Below, piece by piece: positions 7,247 through 17,135 of a stretch of DNA of 64,000 bases. Position numbers and translations under genes: made by a program. This DNA is from Mycolicibacterium hassiacum DSM 44199 (lineage in GTDB: Bacteria > Actinomycetota > Actinomycetes > Mycobacteriales > Mycobacteriaceae). The DNA lies in contig NZ_LR026975.1 of the NCBI RefSeq assembly GCF_900603025.1, positions 496,001 to 560,000 on the forward strand. The letters run 5' to 3'. Below the pieces are notes generated by a model. The model did not search any database. It was given only the letters and a program-made list of their open reading frames with translations, and was not told the origin of the DNA. Position 1 is the stretch's first letter. Every line of letters begins with the position of its first letter.

Positions 7247-9535
7247 GGGGTCGGGGGTGTAGGTCCAGGTGCCGTCACCGGCCGGGGTCAGCGTCCCGTG
7301 CGAGGGATCGTTGACGGTGATGGTGAGGTCGGCGGTGGGGGTGTCGATGTCGCCGACCAGTTGGGTCAAATCGATGGTGGTCGGCGCGTCTTCGTCGATG
7401 GTGACGGTGGTGTCGGTGGCGGTGGGTGGGTCGTTGACCGGCCTGACAGTGATGGATACGGTCCCGATTTGGCTGGTCAGCTCGCCGTCATCGACGATGT
7501 AGGTGAAGCTGTCGGTGCCGAACAAGTTCTCCGCCGGGCGATACTCGAAGGACCCGTCGGGGTTCAGTGTGACGGTACCGTGGGCCGGGGTGTCCACCAG
7601 AACAGCGGTGATACCGCCGTTTTCGGGGTCGTGGTCGTTCGACAGAACTCCCGAACCGGCAGGCACGGCCAACACGCCGTCTTCGTCAACGTCGTATGCA
7701 TCGTCGACGGCGACCGGGGCTTTGTTCACCGGCGTGACGACAATGGTGACGGTGGCGGTGTTGCTGACGTTCTCCGCGTCGAGAGCCTGGTAGGTGAAGG
7801 TATCGACACCGGAGAAATCCGGGTCCGGCGTGTAGCTGAACGAGCCGTCGGAGTGGAACTCGACCGTCCCCTTCTTGGGATCCGAAACAAGTTGTGCTGT
7901 AAGGGGATCGCCTTCCGGATCATCGTCGTTACCGAGCACGTTGCCCGAAACCGGAGAGCCCTCGGACGTCTCGAAGGTGTCAGGGTTGGCGACTGGAGCT
8001 CCATTGGGGGCTGCCACGTTGATACGCACCGTCGCGCGATCGACATGCGCCCGATGCCAACCGAACAGACTGAGCAGCCCGTGTACATGCCAGCGGTCGG
8101 CGGCGTCGCTGACCGAGACGGTGAACTCGTCCGGCCCCACATAGCCTTCGTCGGCCTGGTAGGTGAACGTCCCGGTCGCCTGGTCGATGACCACGGTCCC
8201 GTGCTTCGGTCCGCCGACGCTTCCTCGCGCCGGCACCGAGTACGTCAGCTTGTCGTGATCGGCGTCAAAAGCATTGAAGGAGATGGGTTCACTGACGTCG
8301 CCGGGCCCCAGGACGAGGCTGACGTTCTGGTCGCGCACAATGGGCGGGAGGTTGAAGAACGTGCGCTGAACCTCCCGCCGGACCCAGGCCAGCACCGCCC
8401 ACAACAGTGGAGGTTGCGCCGGATTGACGGGGCCTGGGGCGAGGAACGGCGTCAACAACGCGCCGACAAACGCGGTCGCGACCGAGACCAGCGTCCGCGG
8501 GATGAACAACCCCAGCATCGTGACCGGGGCCGGGGCGATCTCCTGCCACTGCGGCGTCCTGTCGACGTTCGTCGACAGCGTCGTCAGCGGCGCATCCGTT
8601 AGTTCATGATGCGCCATCGAAAGTGGTGTGACGACGAGGTTTTCGTCGTGCGAGGCCGAAATCAGGCTATCGGAGCCCTCCGACGCGGTGGTCGGAGCCT
8701 TCGATTCCGGCGATGTAGCCGGATCACGTCCATCGGGTCTTTCGTCGTCACTGGGTTGCGGCGACAGTGGTTCCTGGGCCGCCGCGGAGTGGTCGGAGTT
8801 CTCCGCTGATTGCTGGGCTTCCGGTTCCTGGGCGGGCTCGGAGACGTTCGGTTCGACGTCGCTTATGGTCTCGCCGTCGTTGCCGACTGGTTCAGGTGAG
8901 GTCTCCGACGCAGCGGTCGACTCGCCGTCATCACCGTCGTCGTCGCCATTCTCAGCCTGTGTCTTCTTGGCGCCGTCCTTGGCGCCGGTTCCTTCATCGG
9001 CGTTCTGGTCCGTGCGCTGACCGGAGTCGTTGACCGACGTGTTCGGCCCACCGGAACTGCTCACCTTCATCCCGGGGGCGGAGTCTTTCGACGCGGTCGT
9101 CGAGGAGGCGCCGTGGGTGCCCGTGGACGAAGTCTCGGAACTCGAGGACGACTGTTTAGTTGACGATTCGTCCGCATCGGACTTGGCGTCGGAAGTGCTC
9201 GACGAGGAGGTGGACGAGGACTGTGACGCGGAGGACGACGACGAAGACGAAGAAGACGAAGATGACGAAGACGAGTCGCTGTCGGAGTCGGCCCTGGCGG
9301 GTCCGGCACCCTGGCTCATCGTCACCATGACACCCACGCCCAGAGCCACAGCCAACGTACCGACCCGGCCCACATAGGACGCCGGGCCGTCGGTGGCCGA
9401 CCACGACAGCCGGGGTGCACCTTCCGCGGCGGAAAGGGTGAACGAGGGGTAGACCGCCTGGGGCCGGCCAGGGCGGCGACGCCTGCGGTGACGGCCCGCA
9501 CCTTTTGAGTTGTGCTTTCCAATGGGCGTCGCCAT
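7238..9535 (-). pseudogene. 5' part of IS-disrupted Ig-like/tandem-95 repeat surface protein gene
   Basis: 766 codons of a large exported protein, read from ATG 9535 until the IS256 element; translation then runs into the element and stops at 7166. Residues 1-55 are basic, and residues 56-82 form a hydrophobic export segment ending GPARA. Then come a run of about 20 serines, a long acidic Ser/Asp/Glu/Pro-rich linker, a hydrophobic segment (TLVSVATAFVGALLTPFL) and at least four Ig-like/cadherin-like repeats with the signatures APVANPDTFETSEGSPV, DPDFSGVDTFTYQ and TWTYTPDPDYN. The stretched charged linker followed by beta repeats fits a cell-surface adhesin-like protein, which is inference. The product would lack its last 236 residues. 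Confidence 0.85.
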
Positions 9536-9615
9536 GCCCCAAACTCCTATTAACCGCCCTGGCCACCGCAGGGAACCGCGAACTACTCAGGCGCGATGAC
9601 CTGGCAAGGCGACAC

Positions 9616-9700
9616 GCCATACGTTTACTTATCGAAATTTACGCTATCGAAACTTAAGTTTCAAATTGAACCTGACGAAATCGTTGACAAAGAAAACAGC
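9616..9700. promoter_or_regulatory. AT-rich upstream region with a perfect 14-base palindrome
   Basis: The gap between nei and the surface protein gene holds an unusually AT-rich patch. It contains GAAACTTAAGTTTC at 9649-9662, which is a perfect palindrome, and two ATCGAAA direct repeats just beside it. It lies 80-170 bases upstream of the surface protein ATG (9535), so a regulator site or upstream promoter element for that gene is the simplest reading. No known motif is assigned. Confidence 0.4.
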
Positions 9701-9729
9701 GTGATGTAAGAACCGCCGTTCTCGGCCGG

Positions 9730-10488
9730 TCAGGTCTGGCACACCGGGCACCAGTACGACACCCGGTCGCCGGTCGTATCGGATCTGATAGCGGTGCCGC
9801 ACCGCCGGCATGGCCGGCCGACCCGACCGTAGACCCACAGATCCCGGCCCGGCCGGGTATCGCCGGTGGTCGTCCTGTTGGCGCGCAACCGGTTGAGCCA
9901 GAGCATGTCGCGCGCCCGCTGCACCAGCCGCATCGGATCGGCGACCCGCCCCACCTCGCTGCTGGGCAGTCTGCCGAACACAAAGCACAGCTCGTTGGCG
10001 TAGACATTGCCCACCCCGGCCATCACCCGCTGGTCCAGCAGCGCTTCGGCGAGGGGCCGCCGCGGGTCTGCGACCAGGTTTGCCGCAGCGAGGTGTGGAT
10101 CCCAGTCGTCTCCGAGCAGATCAGGGCCGAGGTGCGCGACCGCTTCCATGTCGCGGTCACGCTGCAGGATCTCCAGCACCCCGAGGTCCACGCCCGCAAC
10201 ACGTGAATCGGGCGTCTCCAGAATGATCCGGATCTTGTGCGCCGGCACCCGCCGAATACGCCCGCCGGACAGCCAGGCACCGTCCATCTTGAGGTGCGAG
10301 TGGATGCTGGCATCGGCGACGCGGATGAACAGGTGCTTGCCGCGGCTGAGCACCTCATCGACCACGCATCCGGTCAGGTCAACGGTGGCGAACCGGGGGA
10401 TGCGTACGTCGCAGCGTGTCAACGTCTTGCCGGACAGCGCCGCGCGCAGCATCTCGGCGGTGCGGTAGACGGTGTCGCCCTCAGGCAT
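9730..10488 (-). CDS. nei2: Endonuclease VIII-type DNA glycosylase (Nei2)
   Basis: 252-residue Fpg/Nei DNA glycosylase/AP lyase that removes oxidised pyrimidines in base excision repair. After removal of Met, the catalytic Pro-Glu pair leads the chain (MPEGDTVYR). The conserved lysine is in SRGKHLFI, the helix-two-turn-helix is around [17 protein letters not shown], and a complete C-terminal zinc finger is present (CRRC and CPVC pairs, 16 residues apart). The Met start is fixed by the catalytic Pro2. It follows lhr by 51 bases on the same strand, an order also found in M. tuberculosis (Rv3296-Rv3297), so the two probably form a repair operon. Confidence 0.93.
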   Translation of the reverse strand: MPEGDTVYRTAEMLRAALSGKTLTRCDVRIPRFATVDLTGCVVDEVLSRGKHLFIRVADASIHSHLKMDGAWLSGGRIRRVPAHKIRIILETPDSRVAGVDLGVLEILQRDRDMEAVAHLGPDLLGDDWDPHLAAANLVADPRRPLAEALLDQRVMAGVGNVYANELCFVFGRLPSSEVGRVADPMRLVQRARDMLWLNRLRANRTTTGDTRPGRDLWVYGRVGRPCRRCGTAIRSDTTGDRVSYWCPVCQT

Positions 10489-10539
10489 CGAGCCGATTCT
10501 CCACCGCTCCGCTGCCAGCGTGTGCGCACCCGGATCGCA

Positions 10540-13500
10540 TCAGCGCAGCCGCAAGCCGCGTGGTGTCCGGGCGAAGTCGGCGCCGACCAATGCATCGTGG
10601 ACCGCGGCGCGTGTGGTGTCGACGCCGGGCTCGAGCACCGGCACCCCGTCGACCTTCTCGATGAGAAGTCCCTGGATTCGCCCATCGGTCACCAGCTCGG
10701 CGACCGCAGCCGCCGCGGCGTTGTGCGCCGCCGGATCGTCGAGGAAGGTCAGCAGGGTGCGCCCACCGCGCTCGAGGTACCACGCCAGTTCGCCGTCGAC
10801 CAGCGCCACCAGCGCGCCGGCCTTGCGGCCCGGTCGGTGCGCGACGTCGTCGTCGACCCGGCGGGTGGGCCAGGGCAGCGCCGCGCCGTAGGGGTTGGCC
10901 GGATCGGCGGCCGCCAGCACCACGGCGTGGTAGTCACGCCGATCCGGATCCACCTCGTCGGCGAAACTGCGCAACCGGTCGACCGTTGAGGCCACCGCGA
11001 ACTGGGCACCGCCCAGTGATTCGATGAAGTACCCCCGCTGGCACCGCCCGGCGTCCTCGAACGCCGTCAGCACCTTGTACAGGGTCGCGAAACCACCGGG
11101 GACCTGCTCGGCGGCCGCGGCTCCCTTGGTCAACACCCCGTGCCGGTTGAGTAGGAGCTCGGCGGCGAAGTGCGCCCGGACCGTGGATTCGGGCTCCGGG
11201 CGCGGAACCGCCGACCAGCGTCCCGCGACGGTCGGGTCGGTGGCCCGGGTGGTCTGGGCGTGCGCGAGGCTGTATCGGCTCAGCCGCGGTGGTCGGCGCC
11301 GCTGCCGGTGCGCGGGCGTGCTGCCGCGTCCGGTCCGGCGCCCGCCGGACAACACCGCCCGCACCGGTGCGAAAGTGTCGCCGGTGACCCATCCCGACCA
11401 GATCAGTTCCCACAGCGCCTCTTTGAGGGTTTCGCCGGGGTTGTCGGCGAGCTGACGGAAGAAGTAGGCTCCGCCGCCGCCGAGGGTGTCCATGATCGCG
11501 CGGTGCGCGTCGGTGAACTCGATGTCGGCCGGTTCGGCCAGGGTCAGCGGTGCGGTATCGGCCAGGTGGAACACGACCCAGCCGTCGCCGCCACCGATCT
11601 GGCCGGCGCCCGACCACATCACCTCTCCGGAGGCCAGCAGTTCGTCGAGCATCGCGGGCTGGTAGTCGCTGACCCGCTGCGGCAGCACCAGAGATTCGGC
11701 GGCCGAGGCCGGGATGGGCACACCCGCGAGTTGCTCGATCACCACGACCAGTCCGTCGATGCCGCTGTTCCGGGTGCCCACGTGCTGCCAGACCGGCAGG
11801 AACCGGCCGTAGGCCGCGGTGCTGACCGGTTCCACCTGGGCGCGCAGCGCCGCCAGCGATCGGCGGCGCAGGATCTTGAGCACCTCGGCGTCGCACCACT
11901 CCTCGGCGCCGACGACCGCACCGCCCTCCGATGTCGGGCCCGCGCCGAACTCGCCGCGAATCAGCTTGCCGTCAAGGGCCATTCGATTGAGCACATCGGC
12001 GGTCACTCGGACACCGAGACCGAAGCGGCCCGCCGCCTCACGGGTGGTGAACGGACCGCGGGTGCGGGCGTAGCGACCGAGCAGCTCGCCGAGCGGATCG
12101 GGCACCGATGCGGTGAACGCCGCCGGGACGCCCAGCGGAACCGCGACACCGATTCCGTCGCGAAGCATGCCGATGTCCTCGATCGCCACCCACCAGCTGC
12201 GCTCGGCGAACGACACCCGCAAGGCGCGTTTGGCCGCCTGCAAACCGTCCAGCCAACCGCCCACCTCGGGCGTGACACACCGTTGGGCGATCTCGTCCTC
12301 GGTCAGCGGACCGAGCACCCGCAGCAGGTCGGCCACGCCCTCGGCGTCGCGGGCCCGGCGGTCCTCGCTGCGGTGCTGCAGTTGCCGTGTGGTGGACTCG
12401 ACCACCTGCGGGTCGAGCAGCTCGCGCAGCTCGACCCGGCCCAGCAGCTCGGCCAGCAGCACGCTGTCCAGCGACAGCGCGGCGGCCCGCCGCTCGGCCA
12501 GCGGGGTGTCGCCCTCGTACATGAACGCGCCGATGTAGCCGAACAACAGCGAGGCGGCGAACGGCGACGGGCTGGCGGTTTCGACCTCGACGACGCGCAC
12601 GCGTCGTTGCGCGATGCCGGTCATCAACGCCGTCAGGGCGGGCACGTCGTAGACGTCCTGCAGGCACTCGCGCACCGTCTCGAGCACGATCGGGAAATCC
12701 GGGTACTTGCGTGCCACGTCGAGCAGCTGGGCGGCGCGCTGGCGTTGGTGCCACAGCGGTGAGCGCTTACCCGGGTGCCGTCGCGGCAACAGCAGCGCAC
12801 GTGCGGCGCATTCGCGGAACCGCGACGCGAACAGCGCGGAGCCCCCTACCTCGGCGGTGACGATGGGCTCGATCTCGTCGGCATCGAAAACGAACAGATC
12901 CGCGCCGGGAGCGCGGGTTTCGGCGTCCGACCAGGTGTCGGGCAGCTGCACGACGATGCCGTCGTCGGAGGCGGTGGGCTTCGCCTCGATGCCGTAGCGG
13001 TCCCGCAGCCGCCGCGACACCGCCAGTGCCAGTGGGCTGTGGACCCGCAGCCCGTAGGGCGAGTGCAGGATGACCCGCCAGTCGCCGAGTTCGTCGCGGA
13101 AGCGCTCCACGACGAGCGTGGTGTCGCTGGGCACGGTGCCGGTGGCCTGCCGCTGATCGTCGAGGAGCCGCCACAGGTTGTCGGTCGCGAAATCGTTGAA
13201 ACCGATCTCCCTGCAACGAGCGACGAACTCGTCGCGGCCCAGGGCGGACAGCTCCGCGGTGAACGCGCCCACCGCCGCACCCAGCTCGGCGGGACGGCCG
13301 ACCCCGTCGCCACGCCAGAAGGGCAACCGGGCCGGCTCGCCCGGCGCCGGCACCACCAGCACCCGATCGTGGGTGATCTCGGTGATCCGCCAGCTGGTCG
13401 CACCCAGCGAGATCACATCACCGGGCCTCGACTCGTACACCATCTCCTCGTCGAGTTCGCCGACCCGCGAAGGTTTTTCCGACTCCGAAGCCAGATAAAC

Positions 13501-15099
13501 GGTGAACAGCCCGCGGTCGGGGATGGCGCCGCCCGAGGTGACCGCCAGCCGCTGCGCACCCGGCCGGGCGGTCAGCATGCCGGTGTCACGGTCGTAGATC
13601 AGCCGGGGCCGCAGCTCGGCGAACTCGGTGGACGGGTACTTGCCGGACAGCAGGTCGAGGGTGGCCTCGTACGCGCTGCGCGGCAGGGAAGCGAACGGGG
13701 CACTGCGCCGGACCGCGTCGAACCACCGATCGGCATCGAGCGGTTCGACCGCGCACGCGGCCACCGTGTGCTGGGCCAGCACGTCGAGCGGATTGGCGGG
13801 GACGGTAAGCGCCTCGATCTGGCCGTTGAGCATCCGGGTGACGGTGACCGCGCAGCCGATGAGGTCGGTGCGGTGTTTGGGGAACAGCACACCCTGCGAG
13901 ATCTCGCCGACCTGGTGGCCGGCCCGGCCGATGCGTTGCAGGCCGCTGGCCACCGACGGCGGCGCCTCCACCTGGATGACCAGATCGACCGCACCCATGT
14001 CGATGCCCAGCTCCAGGCTGGAGGTGGCCACCACGGCTTTCAGCCGCCCGCTCTTGAGGTCCTCCTCGACCTGGGCGCGCTGGTCCTTGCTGACCGAACC
14101 GTGGTGTGCCCGCGCCAGCAGCGGCGGTGCCCCGGAGGCCTGACCGCTGCCCATGATGTGTGCGGGGGCGCCGCCGGCGACGCCGGGGTTCGGCCCCGAC
14201 GGCAGCTCGACGCCCATGCGCTCGGCGTGAATCTCGTTGAGCCGCGAGGTCAGTCGCTCGGCGAGCCGACGCGAGTTGGTGAAGACGATCGAGGACTTGT
14301 GTGCCTCGATCAGATCGACGATGCGCTCCTCGACCGCCGGCCAGATGGTGTTGTTCTCCAGGTTGGCCATGTCGGGGACGGGGACCTCCACCGACAGTTC
14401 GAACGTCTTGGCCGCCGGGGGCGCGACAATGGTGGTCGGGGCGTGCCCGGACAGGAACCTGGCCACCTCCTCGGCGGGGCGCACCGTCGCCGACAGGCCG
14501 ATCCGCTGCGCGGGGCGTTCCAACAGCAGGTCGAGCCGTTCCAGCGAGAGCGCCAGATGCGCGCCGCGTTTGGTGCCCGCGACCGCGTGCACCTCGTCGA
14601 CGATGACGGTCTGCACTTCGGTGAGGGTTTCGCGGGCCGCGGAGGTCAGCATCAGAAACAGCGACTCCGGAGTGGTGATGAGAATGTCCGGCGGCCGGTT
14701 GATCAGTTCGCGGCGCCGCGCGGGCGGAGTGTCGCCGGAGCGCACGCCCACACTGATGTCGGGCGGCGGCTGGCCGTGGCGTTCGGCGACCCGGGCGATA
14801 CCGGTCAGCGGGGTGCGCAGATTGCGTTCCACGTCGACGGCCAGCGCCTTGAGCGGGGAGACATAGAGCACGCGGGTGCCGGCGCCGGCGGGCCGGGGCG
14901 GGGCGGTGGCCAGCCGGTCGATGGCCCACAGGAAGGCGGCCAGCGTCTTACCCGACCCGGTGGGGGCGATGACCAGCGTGTTGTCACCGTCGGCGATCGC
15001 CGACCAGGCCTGAGCCTGCGCCGGGGTCGGCTCGGCGAACGTGCCCGTGAACCATTCGCGGGTCAGCGGGCCGAACCGGTCCAACGGGTTGGTGCTCAT
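10540..15099 (-). CDS. lhr: Lhr large helicase-related protein
   Basis: 1519-residue superfamily 2 ATP-dependent 3'-5' helicase that translocates on single-stranded DNA and prefers RNA:DNA hybrids, part of the mycobacterial DNA damage response. Visible motifs are the Walker A APTGSGKTLAAF, motif II VDEVHAV (DEVH), motif III LSATVRP, the RecA2 segment SSLELGIDMGAVDLVIQ and motif VI QRIGRAGHQVGE, followed by the winged-helix domain and the long Lhr C-terminal region. I chose the ATG at 15099 (MSTNPLDRFGPLTREWF). The open frame runs upstream to 15285, but those 62 residues are Arg/Pro-rich, unlike the family, and overlap the tetR gene. Confidence 0.93.
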   Translation of the reverse strand: MSTNPLDRFGPLTREWFTGTFAEPTPAQAQAWSAIADGDNTLVIAPTGSGKTLAAFLWAIDRLATAPPRPAGAGTRVLYVSPLKALAVDVERNLRTPLTGIARVAERHGQPPPDISVGVRSGDTPPARRRELINRPPDILITTPESLFLMLTSAARETLTEVQTVIVDEVHAVAGTKRGAHLALSLERLDLLLERPAQRIGLSATVRPAEEVARFLSGHAPTTIVAPPAAKTFELSVEVPVPDMANLENNTIWPAVEERIVDLIEAHKSSIVFTNSRRLAERLTSRLNEIHAERMGVELPSGPNPGVAGGAPAHIMGSGQASGAPPLLARAHHGSVSKDQRAQVEEDLKSGRLKAVVATSSLELGIDMGAVDLVIQVEAPPSVASGLQRIGRAGHQVGEISQGVLFPKHRTDLIGCAVTVTRMLNGQIEALTVPANPLDVLAQHTVAACAVEPLDADRWFDAVRRSAPFASLPRSAYEATLDLLSGKYPSTEFAELRPRLIYDRDTGMLTARPGAQRLAVTSGGAIPDRGLFTVYLASESEKPSRVGELDEEMVYESRPGDVISLGATSWRITEITHDRVLVVPAPGEPARLPFWRGDGVGRPAELGAAVGAFTAELSALGRDEFVARCREIGFNDFATDNLWRLLDDQRQATGTVPSDTTLVVERFRDELGDWRVILHSPYGLRVHSPLALAVSRRLRDRYGIEAKPTASDDGIVVQLPDTWSDAETRAPGADLFVFDADEIEPIVTAEVGGSALFASRFRECAARALLLPRRHPGKRSPLWHQRQRAAQLLDVARKYPDFPIVLETVRECLQDVYDVPALTALMTGIAQRRVRVVEVETASPSPFAASLLFGYIGAFMYEGDTPLAERRAAALSLDSVLLAELLGRVELRELLDPQVVESTTRQLQHRSEDRRARDAEGVADLLRVLGPLTEDEIAQRCVTPEVGGWLDGLQAAKRALRVSFAERSWWVAIEDIGMLRDGIGVAVPLGVPAAFTASVPDPLGELLGRYARTRGPFTTREAAGRFGLGVRVTADVLNRMALDGKLIRGEFGAGPTSEGGAVVGAEEWCDAEVLKILRRRSLAALRAQVEPVSTAAYGRFLPVWQHVGTRNSGIDGLVVVIEQLAGVPIPASAAESLVLPQRVSDYQPAMLDELLASGEVMWSGAGQIGGGDGWVVFHLADTAPLTLAEPADIEFTDAHRAIMDTLGGGGAYFFRQLADNPGETLKEALWELIWSGWVTGDTFAPVRAVLSGGRRTGRGSTPAHRQRRRPPRLSRYSLAHAQTTRATDPTVAGRWSAVPRPEPESTVRAHFAAELLLNRHGVLTKGAAAAEQVPGGFATLYKVLTAFEDAGRCQRGYFIESLGGAQFAVASTVDRLRSFADEVDPDRRDYHAVVLAAADPANPYGAALPWPTRRVDDDVAHRPGRKAGALVALVDGELAWYLERGGRTLLTFLDDPAAHNAAAAAVAELVTDGRIQGLLIEKVDGVPVLEPGVDTTRAAVHDALVGADFARTPRGLRLR

Positions 15100-15190
15100 C
15101 TCGCCATGGTGCCAACCTGGTCCGACAACCCGCTGCGACATATCCGTCAGTTCCCGGCGTCGCCGACGCGCAAACGGGCGTCCGCCGGGG

Positions 15191-15835
15191 TCACCGGTCG
15201 GCGATGGCGTCAGCCAGGGCCTTCGGGATCCCGGGCACCCGGCCGAGCGCGTCGAGCAGCGCATGGGCACACGCGCCGGCGACATACTCGGCGTCGATCG
15301 ACGGGTCGGTCAGCCGTTGGCGACACATCTCGACGGTGAACGCCAGCCACGCGTAGATGGTGCTGCGCAGGTCACGTTCGACCTTGGAGTCCAGTTCGCC
15401 GCCCGCCACGTCGCGGATCCGGGCGAGGATGCGCTCGGCCTAGCGGTCGTTGTCGGACTCCTCGATGCCGCGAAGCACCGGATCGAATCGGCCGATCCCC
15501 ACGTAGGCCGCCCACGCCCCGTGCGGATGTTCGCCGGAGTGCCGCACGTAGGCCAGCACCCCGGCGCGAACCTGTTCGAAGAAGCTCTGCCCGGGCTGCG
15601 GCGGGGTGTTGGTCGCCTGGAACAGACGTTCGTTCTCCGCCCGCACGACCGCCGCGAAGAACGTGCGTTTGTCGGGGAAGTAGTGGTACATCAGCGCCCG
15701 CGACACCCCGGCCTGCTGGGCGATCTCGTCGATGCGGACCTCGTCGTAGGGGCGCCGGCCGAAGACCTCCGCGCCGAGGGCGAGCAGTTCGTTGCGCCGG
15801 TCGTCGGGGGACAACCGACGTCGGGGCTCGGCCAT
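15191..15835 (-). pseudogene. TetR-family regulator with an in-frame TAG stop
   Basis: A TetR-type repressor gene is interrupted once. Residues 1-131 include the N-terminal helix-turn-helix (RIDEIAQQAGVSRALMYHYFPDKRTFF cut here at its core ISRALMYHYF-like segment: GVSRALMYHYFPDK) and part of the ligand domain. A TAG at 15440-15442 then falls between SDNDR and AERILARIRD. The frame runs on for 82 more residues with clear TetR-like helices (STIYAWLAFTVEMCRQRL) to TGA at 15191. One CAG-to-TAG change would explain it. The ATG 15835 lies seven bases after a TATAAT box. Its place beside lhr matches Rv3295. The remaining 131 residues may still bind DNA but lack much of the dimer interface. Confidence 0.82.
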
Positions 15836-15842
15836 GATGCCG

Positions 15843-15861
15843 ATTATAGTCGACACGTGTC
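15843..15861 (-). promoter_or_regulatory. Leaderless promoter with palindromic operator (tetR)
   Basis: On the minus strand the perfect palindrome GACACGTGTC (15852-15861) lies three bases upstream of TATAAT (15843-15848), which is seven bases from the ATG at 15835. The palindrome lies in the spacer of the promoter, where a bound repressor would block RNA polymerase, so autoregulation by the adjacent TetR protein is likely. It also sits just past the 3' end of rtcB. Confidence 0.55.
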
Positions 15862-15877
15862 TAACAGACCGTGGTGG

Positions 15878-17077
15878 TCAGGTGCCCTTGACGTTGAGCA
15901 CCTGACGCAGGCCGGTGACCACCTCGACGAGGTCGCGGGAGTCGGCCATCACCGTGTCGATGGGCTTGTAGGCGTCGGGGATCTCGTCGACCCACTCGTC
16001 GCCGTGGCGGTATTCGATGCCGGTCATGCGGGCCCTGAGGTCGGCCGCGGTGAAGCGCCGGCGGGCCTCGCTGCGGGAGTACCGCCGCCCCGCGCCGTGC
16101 GGCGCGCTGCACAGGCTGTCCGGGTTGCCTTTGCCGCGCACGATGTAGGACCGCGTTCCCATCGACCCGGGAATCACCCCCAACTTGCCGGTGTGCGCGG
16201 CGACCGCACCCTTGCGGGTCACCCACACGTCGGTGCCGTGGTGCTGTTCGGGGGTGGTGTAGTTGTGGTGGGTGTTGATCCGCTCGACCTCGACGGTGTC
16301 GGCGTTCGCGCGCATCCAGCGGGCCAGCGCCTGCCGGAAGCGGTCCATCATCTCCTCGCGGTTGGCCAGCGCGAACTGCTGGGCCCAGCCGAGATCGGCG
16401 ATATAGCGGTCGAATTCGGCGCTGCCCTCGGTCAGGTAGGCCAGATCGGGGTTCGGCAGGTCGACCTCGGCGCGTTGGCACACCCGCTTGGCCACGCCGA
16501 TGTGGTGGGTAGCGATCTTATGGCCCACGCCGCGTGATCCGGAGTGCAGGAACATCCAGACCTGGTCGTCGTCGTCGACGCACAGTTCGATGAAGTGGTT
16601 GCCACCGCCGAGACTGCCCAGCTGCTCCTTCCACCTGGGCGAGTGCGACAGGTCCACGCCGCGCTCGGCGGCCAGGCGCTCCAGACGGCGCAGCCGCTCC
16701 ATGGTGAACGGGTAGCGGTTCAACGACCGGTTGTAGTTGCCGGCGCTGAGCGGGATCGCGGCCTCCAGCGACTTGCGGAGCAGCGACAGGTCCTTGCCGG
16801 CGATGTCGCCGGCGGTGAACACGGTGCGCGCGGAGATCATTCCGCACCCGATGTCCACGCCGACGGCCGCGGGAATCACCGCGCCGATGGTCGGGATCAC
16901 CGTGCCGACGGCCGCACCCTTGCCGACATGGGCGTCGGGCATCAGCGCGACGTGCGGGAACACGAACGGAAGCGCGGCGGTCTGCCGGGCCTGCTCGACG
17001 GTCTGCGCATCGAGTTCGCTGGCGAAGTTGACCACCCTGGCGTTCCCGACGGTCTGCAACGTCACAGGTGTACCCAC
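15878..17077 (-). CDS. rtcB: RNA-splicing ligase RtcB
   Basis: 399-residue RtcB ligase, a Mn2+/GTP-dependent enzyme joining 2',3'-cyclic phosphate or 3'-phosphate RNA ends to 5'-OH ends. Metal and active-site motifs are complete: DAHVGKG (48-54), GVDIGCGM with C78, GSLGGGNHF, LHSGSRG, NTHHNY, GSMGTRSYIV and APHGAGR, where H327 should be the guanylylated histidine. Size is typical for the bacterial family. It starts at GTG 17077. No rtcA, archease or RNA-repair gene is nearby, so its physiological substrate (damaged tRNA or rRNA) is unknown. It diverges from the SDR gene at 17136. Confidence 0.92.
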   Translation of the reverse strand: MGTPVTLQTVGNARVVNFASELDAQTVEQARQTAALPFVFPHVALMPDAHVGKGAAVGTVIPTIGAVIPAAVGVDIGCGMISARTVFTAGDIAGKDLSLLRKSLEAAIPLSAGNYNRSLNRYPFTMERLRRLERLAAERGVDLSHSPRWKEQLGSLGGGNHFIELCVDDDDQVWMFLHSGSRGVGHKIATHHIGVAKRVCQRAEVDLPNPDLAYLTEGSAEFDRYIADLGWAQQFALANREEMMDRFRQALARWMRANADTVEVERINTHHNYTTPEQHHGTDVWVTRKGAVAAHTGKLGVIPGSMGTRSYIVRGKGNPDSLCSAPHGAGRRYSRSEARRRFTAADLRARMTGIEYRHGDEWVDEIPDAYKPIDTVMADSRDLVEVVTGLRQVLNVKGT

Positions 17078-17135
17078 ACCATTCGAGGGTAGTCACGGGT
17101 TGTCGCGGCATTTCATGACGGAGAGGACGACGATC

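Noticed and set aside
9200..9300. Serine/aspartate codon run as a possible tandem DNA repeat or CRISPR-like array
   Set aside because: It is low-complexity coding sequence for the Ser/Asp linker, with no spacer structure.
15100..15285. 62-residue N-terminal extension of Lhr
   Set aside because: Arg/Pro-rich, unlike the family, and lies over the 3' part of the tetR gene.
12775..15339. 854-codon open frame antisense to lhr
   Set aside because: Same reason; the lhr frame shows all helicase motifs and this one none.
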